This document shows, piece after piece, positions 43,105-55,577 of a DNA stretch of 64,000 bases (position 1 is its first letter; the number at the start of each line of letters is the position of its first letter). The stretch comes from Rotaria socialis. Lineage: Eukaryota; Rotifera; Eurotatoria; Philodinida; Philodinidae. The position numbers and the translations under genes were made by a program. The stretch is taken from positions 186,001 to 250,000 of the forward strand of contig CAJNYU010001813.1 in assembly GCA_905331475.1 (NCBI GenBank), in the 5' to 3' direction. The notes beneath the pieces were generated by a model. That model was not told the DNA's origin and searched no databases. It saw only the letters and a program-made list of their open reading frames with translations.

Positions 43105-43687
43105 ATGCGAAGTCAATTAATGTCCTCACAAACATCACGATTAAGTAGTTATTCGGGGCGACATTTTGATTTTTTGGATACACATCATTCGGTTTTTTCA
43201 CGAAGTAGTTATTATAATGATAAAATTGCAATGCATCCATGGTTACGTCGTCCATGTTCACGCTATTCTGGCATTTCACTTACAACATTATCTGCTGGTC
43301 CCTGTTCAAGTCGCATTGATGAATTAGCTCGACCAAGAATCAAACGTGAACGGCTTATTCGACAAGGTTATTTTATTGATAATATATCAACAGAAAAAAA
43401 CAATAATCTCATTTTTCTATATAGAATTTTTTGATAATTTTACAAATTATGCATACAGTGGTGTTAAAGCTGGTGCATTAACAGCACAGTGTTCAGAGCG
43501 TTTAACTGAACTTGCTCGGCCAAAAAAGAAACCAGTCAGCTCGATGAATGGTGAAAAAGCTCCACATGAGGTTCCGGAAAGTGCACTTCAGGCACACATA
43601 ACTGATCGCATCGAAGCATTGGCTAAACCAAGATATAATAAACATATTCACATGCAATCATTACGGAACAATAAAAAAACATCATAG
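43105..43687 (+). CDS. THEG-repeat protein (SPMAP2-like, sperm/axonemal)
   Basis: Exon 1 is 43105-43366 and exon 2 is 43425-43687, joined in phase 1 across a 58-nt intron. The product is about 175 aa. Three copies of the THEG repeat core are visible: SSRIDELARPRIK, SERLTELARPKKK and TDRIEALAKPRYN. Each has the pattern R-[IL]-x-x-L-A-[RK]-P-[RK]. The N-terminus is Ser/Arg-rich. THEG-repeat proteins of animals associate with microtubules of sperm tails and other axonemes, so a cilium or flagellum role is the natural reading. In an asexual bdelloid a ciliary role would be more likely than a sperm role (inference). AATAAA follows the stop closely (43689-43694). An upstream exon is possible because an acceptor lies just before the ATG. 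Confidence 0.72.
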
Positions 43688-46600
43688 GAATAAATCTTAT
43701 TTTGAAACTACAAAACATTTTGTTTATCGTTTGTTTTTTCTTCAATATATACTTATTTATTACAGACTTTTTTTTGTGCCTTATTAGGTTATACTTTATA
43801 AACATATTTATTGAGACAAAAAAGAAAATGTTGTTTGAACTTTAGATGAAACATTGTTGAAAATATATAGGCTATTTTAGATACTAGTCATAATTAGACA
43901 CGCATGTTCTGTTGTTGTTGTTTTTCAAAGAAAAACTTGAGGGAAAAAATATTTTGTTCTTAATTAAAAAGAAAAGTAGACGCAGTACTATTGGCTTTAT
44001 TTCAGGTAAGAAAAGAGAACAAACATTCGTGTGGATTCAATAATTACAAGTTTTTTTCTAGCAGGTAATTGCAAAAGACTCAATAGTAGATATTGTTTTT
44101 TAAAAGTAAAATCGTGCATTAGTAAGCTGTCGAGGTATGATAGCTCATGGCAACAGCAGAACGAGTACAATAAATTTCGACCATTGTGCAACATATTTTT
44201 ATTCTTTCCAACCATGTATGTAAGTCAATTCTAGTTACTCGTTTACTGAAATGTAGAATTGTTTTTCTTGGTATGATTCATCATATTAACTTATAATTGG
44301 AACCCTCATATAAAGCATATACGATTTCTGTATGAAAATGCCGTTTTTCAAGTTTATTTATTGGCAAGATATTATCTGTTATAGAAAATGAACGAGCATT
44401 ATATAACACGTTTTCCTTGATCTATTGTACTGAGAACACTTGTTTATGCTTTTGAAAATGTACTCTAACCGATGATTTCAGTATGATTCTGAACGAAATA
44501 GATACTATTTTAACTCCATATCATCTTTAACCATATTTTTCATGGGGATTTCCAACAAAGAACTTTCTTTAAATCAAATAGAACAAAAAAATATAGCTGA
44601 ATAGATATTCTGAAAATTCATTTTTTGAAATATTTCGTTATAATGAGAAATTGCTGGAAATTACTCGATTTCATAGTTAAAATATCGCCAGTTTGCATCG
44701 ATCAATAAAATTGTCGTCGAACAATTCATTATCAATAACTATTCGTCTATTTGTACAGTCGTCCTTATCAGTATCTGATTTTCTTGTTTATTTAATACTC
44801 GATAAGTAACGTAAATAAGCATTAATTATTGACAATGTGAGCTTTTCTTTACTAATCTTATATTAAATAGATTTTTGCTCGTATCAATTCTGGATCTATG
44901 TATTGATGCTAGTGGCGTCAATATTCATCGATTAATAAATAAATGATAGAGATATGGAGAAAAACTAACGATCAATAAAACAATTCAATCGTTTCGACAT
45001 ATCCTCCATTAACATTTGGACAGTATGGTTTCAATTCTCTTTAGATAAAAAAAGAAAAGAAAAATGTTTTATTTCTATCCATATGATGTTATCTAATACT
45101 CTACGATATCGTAATTTAGTAATTAATTCTGATTAAAGAAAAAGACAATTTCGTTATAATCTTGAAATAATATTTACAAAATCATTGATATGTATATCCA
45201 TTGTAGCGTATATTTCAATATTTTACATGAATGTTATAGCTACTAACTATGTACACATTGCCGTAAAGTTCATTCTGTTCTTACTCGTACGAGAAAGCAT
45301 ACCGATCGATAATTATGTCCATCCTTGCTCGAGTTCAATTTCACGATCAATACAGTGTACAGAATATTCTATCAGGAGTTTATTCAATATTTGACATTCA
45401 TTTTAGTTACACGAATTATTTTACGATGAGATTTACTAAACAACGGATACCTTTTTCTTTCATTTGTTGAATATGAAAATGCATCTCTTTATATATCGAA
45501 AGACAGAGAATGTAAAGCTGTACAAAAATGTTAATTTTCCTTTAAAAAAAAAACAGTTTTTCTTTGTTTAACATTAAGTGTAAAACATGGTTGCCTACCA
45601 AATCATTCGTCTACATATTTCTGTTTTGTATTCGAAGAGCATGATTTGCCTAAGCCTTTTCTCATCGAGACAATGGTTAAAAGTACACCCTTCATGTATT
45701 CATAGATAAAGAATGTTGTAGTCCATGATTTGATAATTTTTGCAAACGTTCGTGATGCTACTACTTAAAGGAAAATAAATTTACAAGCCTGGCATATGGA
45801 TTCGACAATAAAAATTTTGTTAACATCTTTAGAAACTCGGCAGAGACTTCATGAAAGATTCTTCACATTTTTAAAAAATTTTTCTACTTATTGTCAACAA
45901 AGAATTATTTTTGTTTTTTGAAAAACAAAATTGACGGCCGATGTCATAAAGTTTAACATTTGAAATCATTGGATACATAAAAATCATATTTTTGTACCCT
46001 TAAGAAATGTGAGAAATAGACATTAAGATTCAATACATTTCATTTATTAAAGGACATCTATGAGATAACTACACCCAGATGTAAACATAATATTGATTAA
46101 TACCTTTAGATTATGATTCAATAAATTGCTTTATCTGTCGCAAAATATTAAAACAATCAAAATAAATTTGATGACGACAAAGTCATATGAACAAAAGGTG
46201 TGGCCTTTAAACTCAGTCAAAGGTTTTACTGATAAACTTTCTTTGAGTACAATAGATGAAATAAACCATATGCGCTTTTTTTTAATCTACCACAGCAAAT
46301 TTTATTCCATTAAAGCAGCTAGCTGACTATGCCGTTTGTATTTACTTTTTAAACCATGATAAAAATTGTGTTTTGCCAAACTTCTGGTATTATTTCTTTT
46401 TTCTTTAAACAAATATTTTACTGGTTGTCTCGACGTATTCTCTGTTTTTCTTGATGATGTTTTATCATTCTCTTGGCTAGCTGTTTCAACATCATCTGCC
46501 GATAGAAAATGAGGCATTTGAAAGCAATACTAGCTTTCTTCTTTTTCTATTTTCCGTTTATTATCAATAAGTGTAAGCTGGTGAAACAGTAGCAGCTGAT

Positions 46601-47302
46601 AGGAGTCTTTTTCTTGTCACTGTCCTTCACTCTATTATCAACTACTAATGGTAGAAGAAAGGAAAAGAGGAAAAAATTCAGATATATGCTCCAGTATATT
46701 TTAGTTTCTATCATGTAAATCTAAATTGTTGGGCGTCATCTGAAGAGACATGATGAAAGAAGGAAAAAAGAACCTTTTACAGAAGCACCAAAAAAAAAGA
46801 TCTACTCGATAACCAATAACTATTATCGCATGGTATCCCTAAATAAAATCAATGCTTAATTTATCGATTTGATCATCTATAGTGATCAATTTTTATTCTT
46901 GTATTGTTTTCCTGATATTAGTGTGCTTTCGTGCAAACTTTATCTACTTTGCTTGTTTATCTTGATCGTAAAATATACTATTCAAAGAACTAATTGGTTG
47001 ATACAATCAAGAGAAAGCAGAAAGATTCCTACCAAATGATTCTTATAAAAATTTGTAAATTTATTTAGTGTTTATGAGAAATATGGCGTTTTGAGCAAAT
47101 TGCAGACAGAACTTTTATTTGTTGAAAGTCATCAATTTCCGTTTCACATTTCTTCTATGCCTAATTGAACGACGTACTTCATTAATTTTGTTGCTATTCC
47201 TGTCGAAGGCGCATGTCTTAAAAATAAACATGAGAGAATCCTATGTCCGATGTTAAATAAAGAAGAGAAAACAGAAACTCAAGGAAGAATCACCTCGCTA
47301 TC

Positions 47303-47333
47303 GCACACACACACACACACACATATATATATA
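47303..47333. repeat. (CA)n(TA)n microsatellite
   Basis: CA tandem units run directly into TA units, upstream of the SLC7 gene. Confidence 0.9.
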
Positions 47334-47494
47334 ATCAAGAACATGAGGCAGATAATGCGAGAACAGTTGGCTCAATGAACTATTCTGCGTCTTTTCTTTC
47401 CTTGTCCCGATTGTTCGTTCGTTGCTCTTTTTTTCTTCTTATTCTTACTTTGCTAGGTTCGGTTAGTGTCTTTTTCCTCTTGCCTGTTATACTA

Positions 47495-47506
47495 GTTGGT
47501 TATATA
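47495..47506 (+). promoter_or_regulatory. Candidate TATA element in a perfect palindrome, upstream of SLC7
   Basis: GGTTATATAACC is a 12-bp palindrome with a TATA core, about 500 bp before the SLC7 start. An initiation site just downstream followed by a 5' untranslated exon would fit the splice acceptor that abuts the start codon at 48002. Confidence 0.35.
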
Positions 47507-48001
47507 ACCAGGGCAGACTTAGTATGATGCACGAAGAAAAGAGATGGGATGTGTACGGTTAGCTCGATTGGACGATCATTTTCTATTCTTTCTCGCTGTA
47601 TTATTGTCTATTTCTTCTCTCCAGAACGCTTTGTGTGATGTAGTCCATGCGCATGATAAGAGTCAACTGCAAAAATTGTTTCTAAGGAATAAAAAAGCAT
47701 TTTTGATCGTCAGTGAATCAAAATCTGAAAAGTATATTTTGTGCATTATAGCACTCGTTTGTAAATTACTCCTTTTTTTTTGGGTGCCACCAATTCATTT
47801 TTCGTATCTAGTCATTATTAATATATTTCGTATCGACATGATATGTGATATATGTAAGAATGTCGAAAAGATAAGAAAAAGAAGAAGAAGGAGATGAAGA
47901 CGAAAAGAGAAAGGGTAGACTGTGCGTTAACCACATGTCGAACGATACTATTTGAGGCTCGATTTGGTTTCGTATTTATTTCATTTTTTTTAAATATTTA
48001 G

Positions 48002-49829
48002 ATGGGTCAATCTAATAATGATTATGCAGCCCTGGTGCCATCTTTATCAACAAGGATGTCTAAACATGCACCAACCATGGGTCTTCTCGATTCAATCAAT
48101 CTTCTTTTAGCATGTATCATTGGTTCAGGTATATTTATCAGTGCTAAAGCAGTACTCGAATATTCTGGTTCTTATGGTCTCTCGATTGGCGTTTGGATTG
48201 GATGCGGTTTATTATGTATCATGGTAAAGAATATTCTTTTATCTAATGGAAATAAATTTTTATTATATTGAATTATTTCTATTCAGGGAGCTTTATGCTA
48301 TGCTGAACTTGGCTGTGCATATGTATCATCGGGTGGTGACTACACATATCTTCGTCTAGCGTTCGGTGATTTCATGGGATTTCTTCGTATTTGGATTGAA
48401 GTTGCATTATCACGACCAATGATTGTTGTTTTAAGTGTTTTAACAGCATCAAATTATCTTGTTTATTGGTTTTATCCAACATGTGCACCACCTGAAATCT
48501 TAGTTAAATGTCTATCATCATTTCTTTTACTGATAGTTGGCTTTATTAATTTAACATCATCAATATGGACAGGTCGTCTTCATCAAGTATGCAATTATTT
48601 TAAAATTGGTAAAAATTATTATTTGCTCTTATGGTTTGATTTTATTCTATATTTAACTTTTTTTAGCTACACTGGTATGCATTATGGGTGCCGGTTTTTA
48701 TCGTATGTATCTTGGTCGAGTAGAAAACTTTGCTGAACCTTTCGAAGGTTCAACGTATGGAAAAATTACAAGTGCATTATATGCTGGATTATTTCCTTAT
48801 TCTGGATGGTAAGAAGAAATAATATCTATTAAATTTTCTTTCAGTTTTTACTGATACAATTTATTGTTATTAAAGGAATTATTTAAATAATGCAATCGAT
48901 GATCTTAAAGATCCAAAACGTACTCTACCACGTGCAATTATTGTGTCATTATTGATTTGCATCTTTGTGTATTTTCTAACGTTCAGTTCTTATTTTACGG
49001 CATTATCTCCATATGATATTTTAATATCTGATGCAACAGCTGTTAGTTTTGCAGAACGTGTATTCCCAATTCTACTATATATTATACCAATTGGTGTAAC
49101 ATTATCATGTGTTGGCGGTAAATATTCTTATTCTCTTCGAATATTATTTATGATTGACAATATTCTGTTTTTATTTTTTATATAGCGGCATCGGGAAATA
49201 TTTTTACTATTGGACAAATGTTTAATGGTAAAATACATTCACTTCTTTTTCTTTTCCTTTTCCATTCTAATAAGACAATATTAAATATATTCTAGTTGCT
49301 GGTCGCGATGGTTTAATGCCACATATATTTTCCATGAAACATTATCAAACTGGTGTACCTATGATTGCCATTCTATGTGAAATCATTCTTAGTTTTATTT
49401 TTCTTTTCTTCATGTCGAATATTGGAAAATTAATTATTTGTGTTGGTATGATCAATTGGATATGTAAGTTTAAATTTATTTGCATATACTTCTAGTAATA
49501 TAGACGCATACTAAATAGGTATTTTGTTGGCTTCTGTTGGTTTAATTGTTCTTCGCTACAAGCATCCGGATCGTGAACGACCACTTAAAGTGCCGTTATT
49601 TATTCCGATTTGCTTTATTTCAATTTTAGTAATACTTATTGTTGCGAGTGCATTAACTGATTTAGAAAATATAAGTACATCTTTACTTCTATTAGCCACA
49701 GCTATACCTGCTTACATATTTGGTGTAGTGTGGAAAAACAAACCAAGTAGTTTTAATCGTCGATATAATACATTTGCAATGAGCTTACAAAAATTATTTC
49801 ATGTCATACATGATGAGCATAATGATTGA
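48002..49829 (+). CDS. SLC7-family (LAT-type) amino acid transporter light chain
   Basis: Seven exons join in phase: 48002-48223, 48287-48608, 48667-48808, 48876-49117, 49186-49227, 49296-49463, 49519-49829, with introns of 55-68 nt. The product is about 480 aa with twelve hydrophobic segments, the family's usual length. TM1 carries the unwound substrate motif GSGIF (CIIGSGIFISAKAVLEYSGS). The loop after TM3 has WFYPTCAPPE, matching the cysteine of LATs that forms the disulphide to the SLC3 heavy chain. Later family blocks are LFPYSGWNYLNNAIDDLKDP and SAASGNIFTIGQMF-type sequence. It should exchange neutral amino acids at the plasma membrane as part of a heterodimer; which amino acids cannot be told. 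A splice acceptor (AAATATTTAG) lies immediately before the ATG. AATAAA lies at 50039-50044. Confidence 0.9.
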
Positions 49830-52800
49830 AAAACAATGAGAAATCATGCAAAAAAAGTCGTTTTTTTCTACTTAGAAGTTTCTTCTTTATCCGTCTAGAA
49901 AGTTTTACCGTGATGTGTTTTTTATTTGAAAGTGAATGCCATTTTTTGTCGTTTTTTTTTCTCGTCGTTATACTTTTTGTTTTCATATACATATATATAT
50001 ATATATATATATGTCTAGAAATCAGAGTATGATTTATTAATAAAACGAAAGTACCTGTCACCACGCAAATGAATGTCAGTTCATCGATATATATAACACA
50101 ACAAGTATGAAGTAATGGTTTCATCAGAATTACAAAGCAAACATCTGCTTAATATTCTTTATAAGCATTATCGAATTAAATCGTACCTACAGAGAATGCC
50201 AAAAGGCAGACCAAACAAAAGTTTGTCCTCGTTCCTCGGTAAAGACTGTTACACCTTTTTCGATCCTCTATATCACTTTGTTTTTAGCTAAGGCAATCAC
50301 TCACTATTGTCTTATTGACTTTTTCTCATGATTTCGAACAGTCTTTTGTATTGTTAATTTTCGTGTAAAAGGTCCATTGGGACAGATTGCACTATATAAG
50401 ATAAGACGGTCAGCGCCTTATGGCGAATTCGTCACAATAAATAAAGCGGTTAATAAAAAAAGAAAAAAGAAAAGAAAATGGTTTCATCAGAATTCAAATA
50501 TTTATCAGAGACAAGAATGGTTACATGAAGACAGATAAATTCTAGAAAAAATGGATTACAATAGACTTGTGAAGTCGAGTGAGAACGGGTTTACTGAATT
50601 TTTGATTTCGTTCAACGTTATCAGATCTTTCACATTTTCCGGAAAATTCCGGATTTCGATAGTTTTTCTGCATTTTGAAAGTTTTTCGACAGTTTAATAG
50701 TTATTCTGGATTTTTTCGGATTTTCGAGATTGACATCCGACAACACTAATTCCCTTTCACATTCATACCCTCAATTCAGCTAGATATGATATTTTAGTTT
50801 TACTCGACTGTAAAACAAAACAGTGTAAAATCTCGAATGTCGATAAATAGATAAATTGATATTTTGTTAAACGATTGAATATAAAACAGTTCTCTAAAAT
50901 TCTACCACTCAACATCAGAGTGAGAGCTTCTTTTTATCGTTATGTATGAGAAAATTTACAGTTAGGAATTCATCAGATGATTGCGAACACAAAAGAAAAT
51001 AAACTACAAAGTCGTTACTATGAAATTTATCTACCGAGACAGGTTCGATGTGAAGACAATTTCAAAGAATATGTTAATGTGGATTTTTATGAATGACAAT
51101 ATATCATTCAAATATTAATTATTTGTTAATTTGATGAATGATGATATTTCAATGTATGCTGCAATTTATGTACTATGTTTAATTAAAACAAAAACCAAGA
51201 TAGTTTCGTGAAAAATTTATTAATGTTGATCAAATTATTAATGATACTATTTCATTGAAAACTTTGACTCTTGAGAATTGAATACCAATACTTGAGTGTT
51301 GTACTCAAAATTGTTTTTACCATCACCCTTTCTAATGATTATGATTTGGCGATGTCTTTACTCCAGCATAGTGCTAACGATTAACTATTTATTTGGAGAA
51401 TTAAATCGACGAAAAAAGGTATAAGCAGCATATTGTAGACCAGTATTTCACGATAGGATTCACTCATAGTCGGGGTCAACATAGAGTTTGACAATTTCTA
51501 TCGATTAAAGGAGTCATTTTGCATTCAAAATCCTTTCATTAAATGTTATACTTTATTTGATTTTTCACTTGTAACAGATATTGAAGATTTGCCTGCTGTG
51601 AACAGATAATCAACGTAGGATTTGGTACAACTATCTCTCATACCTTCGATATATCTAACCGTAGAAACTAGAAGGCGATTTTGGAAATTCACAAAAATGA
51701 TCTTATCTGATACGAAAACAAAAATTATAGATGAAGGATATACGTATAAATTAATTCCACATTTTCCTCCAAAAGAGGCTGAGCCAATATTAAGTTTGAA
51801 TTGTCCTCACATCTCGACTACTACATGAAATATGTCGTGTGTATACAATAAAAATATGAAATGTATTTTCAAATGTATCAGGGTTTATTGATTATGAAAA
51901 ATAAAAATTCCGATTATACCAATATTACTACATGTGTCATGAAAGTTTTTTACTGGATTACTCCAAAGTCGAACAGACGCATTCGTAGCAATAAATGCTT
52001 CAGATAAATCGATCAAAATTTCTATTATAATTTTCCTTTCCAATAGAAATTCAACTTGAAAAGTCTCCTTTTTCTTTTCTTTATTAAAAACAAACGAAGT
52101 AAAATACAGCATCGAGTCTTCTAAACTATATAATTTGACAATAAAAAACATAATTCTAACGATTATTCGATTTGTAATTAGCTTCAAAAATTTGTTTAAA
52201 AATAATTATAAATATAGAGAAATATCTTATTGTCTGTAACTTTCTATTGTTGCATGAATCCCATTGCCAGGTGGTGACCACCAATCGATGTCAATCTGTA
52301 TATTCAGAGCTGAAGGGTTTTCTTTATTTTCACAGCTCGTCTTAAAAGCGTTTACGTTGGAAAAAATTCAAACAGACGAAAAAATATGGTGCAAAGTAAA
52401 TAGAAATGCAATATATAATGTCGATATGCAGCGGAGTCTAAGATAAGAGTCCTTTAAAAAAAAAAGCAAACATACATAAGTCAATGGTAAAAAAACGTTC
52501 TTGCAAACAGTAACTAACATCCCATCATCAGTTACAAATTCTTGATCGTGGCAAGTAAATCACTCAAAAACATTCGAAAAGTAATAGAAATTATCTTGAA
52601 TGTGATACAGTTAGCAGCAAGATACTATACGCTCCTTCTCACTTCATCGATCCCAGTTAATAGATAACTAGATAATTAATCAATATCAATAGAATAGAAT
52701 TGCGAATATAGTGATACCACATATTTTAACGACATAAAGCTAGAACTGTAAAGTCTAGATGTTGGTAAAAGTAATAATTGAAAGCCCTCTACTCACAGTC

Positions 52801-53534
52801 AGACTAGAAATCTAAGGTTGTGAGATGTGAAAAGGTGCGAAATCTATGTTTCTCGTTACTCACTGCTATACTATAGTTGAAGGAGAACACAGGTAAAGTT
52901 AGCATGATATTAAAGTATTTTCAGTTACACTTTACTCTTTGGTCTGTGATCCGTCTATAGCAGATTGAGCTGAAAGGCAAAATTTATCCTCTATCAAATG
53001 ATACCATTTGTAGGAGGATATCGGTCAAAACAAAGAGCTTACTCAAGAAACGCTCATGTTTGTCATTTTTGTACATCGTACAACAGAAGTATTTGCTGTT
53101 CAGATTCTCTTCTTCATCTCTGTAAATATCTTATATATTATGTTCGATGTAAACTTTAATGCTTGATCTAACGGTGGCAATTTTGATTTCAATCTGTATC
53201 TGAGTAAGAGTAGACCATAAGTCATATACTATGCCTTTCGTAACTACTTACAGCTTTGGAGAAATTTCTTATTAACTAGTAAAATGAGCCGTTACCTTAG
53301 TGCAAATCATAAAGTCATAGCTCTAGTCAAAAAGAAGTAAAATTCTATCATATGCAAGAATGGGATTTCGTGAAAACTTACTTCTGTTTCGTTCAGATTT
53401 TTATCGTGTTTAATTTTTTTCAAGCTTTTCTATGTAGATTTAACACATGGCACCCCTACGAAAATCTCTCGCTGAATCGTCACAATTTTACTTTTATGTC
53501 ACCTTTCTCATATTAAACGCAGAGAAAGAAGAAG
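49830..53534. other. 3.7-kb region without a supportable gene
   Basis: Contains a TA microsatellite (49989-50013), a segment near 50395-50460 with a TATA-like word followed by AATAAA, and a palindrome TTTTCCGGAAAA at about 50633 beside repeated TTTTCGGA-like words. A 68-codon frame at 51622-51828 has no recognised domain. The NHL gene promoter must lie at the right end, but no clear TATA box is seen. Confidence 0.4.
49989..50013. repeat. (TA)n microsatellite
   Basis: About 12 tandem TA units in the 3' flank of the SLC7 gene, before its likely polyadenylation signal. Confidence 0.9.
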
Positions 53535-54500
53535 ATGGCTAAGATCTCCAGTTTTCTTTTTCTTTTGCTTATTATAGTCATGCTCAATATTCCTGAAAAT
53601 GCCAAATGGGCACAGGAAGGAGTGACTGTTGCTGGTGGACGAAAGCAAGGCACTACCATCAATCAACTCTGCTATCCTGAAGGTCTCTTTGTTGATGATC
53701 ATCAAACAGTGTTCATTGCTGACTGGGGCAATCATTGTATTATGCAATGGAAGAAAGATGATACGAATGGAAAAATAGTTGCTGGTGGTAATGGCAGAGG
53801 AAGACGATTGTATCAACTAAATCGTCCGATCGATGTGTTGATTGATAAAGAGAAGAATAGTCTGATTATTTCGGATCAAGGAAATCGACGAGTGGTACGA
53901 TGGCTTCTTGTTAATGATAAAGCGCAAGGAGAAATTCTCATCGAGAACATATGCTGTTATGGATTGGCTATGGATGATCAGGGATATCTCTACGTTTCTG
54001 ATATCGAAGCACATGAAGTAAGACGATATAAACTGGGAGCGAACGGGTTCACTCTGGTAGCTGGTGGTAATGGTAAAGGTGCTGGTCTCAATCAACTAAA
54101 CTATCCAACTTATCTCTTTGTCGATCCACAACAGAATGTTTACGTATCAGACTGGAACAATCATCGTGTAGTGAAATGGATTAAAGATGCAGAAGAAGGC
54201 ATCGTCGTCGCTGGAGGTCAAGGTCACGGAAAGGGTCTGGCACAATTGGAGTATCCTAACGGGCTCTTCGTTGATGCTTCGGAAACTCTCTATGTAGCAG
54301 ACTGGGGAAATCATCGTGTGGTTAGTTGGCCTCAGGGAGCACAACAAGGTATCATCATTGTCGGTGGCAATGGTCGTGGAATAAATGCAGATCAGTTCCA
54401 CTACCCGCACGATTTGTTCTTCGATCAGCATCATAATCTCTATGTTACTGATTATAATAATCGTCGTGTTCAGCTGTTTTCTCTCAAAATAGACTCCTGA
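53535..54500 (+). CDS. Secreted NHL-repeat beta-propeller protein, single exon
   Basis: A 321-aa intronless frame. Residues 1-24 form a signal peptide (MAKISSFLFLLLIIVMLNIP). Six NHL units follow, each pairing a VAGGNG-type strand (INQLCYPEGLFVDDH, LNQLNYPTYLFVDP, LAQLEYPNGLFVDA) with a YVSDWNNHRVVKW-type strand. Six units make a closed six-bladed propeller. The protein then ends within a few residues (QLFSLKIDS), so it appears to be all propeller with no catalytic or membrane module. NHL propellers bind proteins, RNA or small ligands; with a signal peptide an extracellular ligand is likely. Large families with this exact style of repeat are typical of bdelloid rotifers. GC is higher than in the surrounding DNA. 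AATAAA is at 54521-54526. The third repeat is the least regular. Confidence 0.9.
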   Translation: MAKISSFLFLLLIIVMLNIPENAKWAQEGVTVAGGRKQGTTINQLCYPEGLFVDDHQTVFIADWGNHCIMQWKKDDTNGKIVAGGNGRGRRLYQLNRPIDVLIDKEKNSLIISDQGNRRVVRWLLVNDKAQGEILIENICCYGLAMDDQGYLYVSDIEAHEVRRYKLGANGFTLVAGGNGKGAGLNQLNYPTYLFVDPQQNVYVSDWNNHRVVKWIKDAEEGIVVAGGQGHGKGLAQLEYPNGLFVDASETLYVADWGNHRVVSWPQGAQQGIIIVGGNGRGINADQFHYPHDLFFDQHHNLYVTDYNNRRVQLFSLKIDS

Positions 54501-55544
54501 ACTGTTTTTCGCATCTTTCGAATAAATCCTACTAATTGAAAACAACAATATTTTTTTTCATTCGTTCTAATATTCACGCGCATGATCAGAAACCACTGAG
54601 TTGGAGTTGCGTTGAGTCTCAAGCTAATTCACACACAATTACAGACTCAAACGACGTGCAAAAGACATGTGTCCGATGAGTCTAGTAGATGTCAACTTGT
54701 GTGTCACAGAAAGTCAAAATAATTCTGCACCGATAGTTTTTAAAGCCTATTCAGAAGTTTTGTATGATAGCAATCATCGAAGTGAACTGATTCCTCGCCT
54801 ATGTGTGAAAGAATAGCCTATACCACTTCCTGCTATCTATCTGACATAATCGTTCTAATTTATCTAAAAGTAGAAATTAAAACTTAATTAAAAGATCTTG
54901 TTACATACTTGAATCAATTGTCATGAATAATACGCTTATTTGAAAGGATAGTTTAGTATTCTGATATAGATCATGTCACCTCATATAAGGATGTAAAAAA
55001 TGTCAAGTAATGAATATATGTTATCACATACATGCAGGATCTACAAAACTTGTATGATCATCAAAATGAGGGTAAGTAAATATGAAGTGTATCAATTTGT
55101 TCGTCTCTATAAAGTTGACGATATAAATCACTTATTTTTTTTTTGCAATAAAATAGTTTTTTCAACAAATTCGAATGATAACATACTATATACAATTTAC
55201 CATTACTTGTCTTTTGTTCAACTGGTACTAATCGTCATTTTAAGTTGTTCAGTTTTTTACAAGTTTCACAAGATGAAAATATATCGAAATGCTATCCAAA
55301 TTAACCATTTTATTCCGTCAATTCATTTAGCTATTTACGAATTCAATGAATCATGCTTAGCTATAACCAAATAAGGATAAATGGAACACCAAATAAACTC
55401 TAATTTAATTGAGAATTATGGATTTTATTATCAAGACAGCAATGAAGGTCAATGCTAATCTTATTCCAAAGATGAACATAGTGTTATGTTCGAAATATCC
55501 AAGAAGAAAGAAAAAAAATCATTAGATTCATCAATATCTTCGTC

Positions 55545-55577
<33 letters not shown>

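Larger units (their letters stand above)
43688..47543. other. 3.9-kb region without a supportable gene
   Basis: AT-rich throughout, with no conserved domain in any frame. A 71-codon frame on the minus strand (46517-46302) begins MPHFLSADDVETASQENDK and has a natural-looking polar, Ser/Lys/Asn-rich composition. It could be a small gene or exon but has no visible splice partner (confidence about 0.25). A CA/TA microsatellite lies at 47303-47333. Confidence 0.4.

Noticed and set aside
48597-48608. SLC7 donor at CATCAA|GTATGC
   Set aside because: Joining there shifts frame into a stop. The donor after 48608 keeps phase and gives a family-like sequence.
50380-50470. Segment with TATATAAGA-like and AATAAATAAAG words, suggestive of a promoter plus poly(A) signal of a repeat end
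   Set aside because: No terminal repeats, duplication or coding partner could be found, so no element is called.
55000-55374. 124-codon frame with one hydrophobic segment
   Set aside because: Isolated, no domain, and composition close to that expected from random AT-rich DNA.
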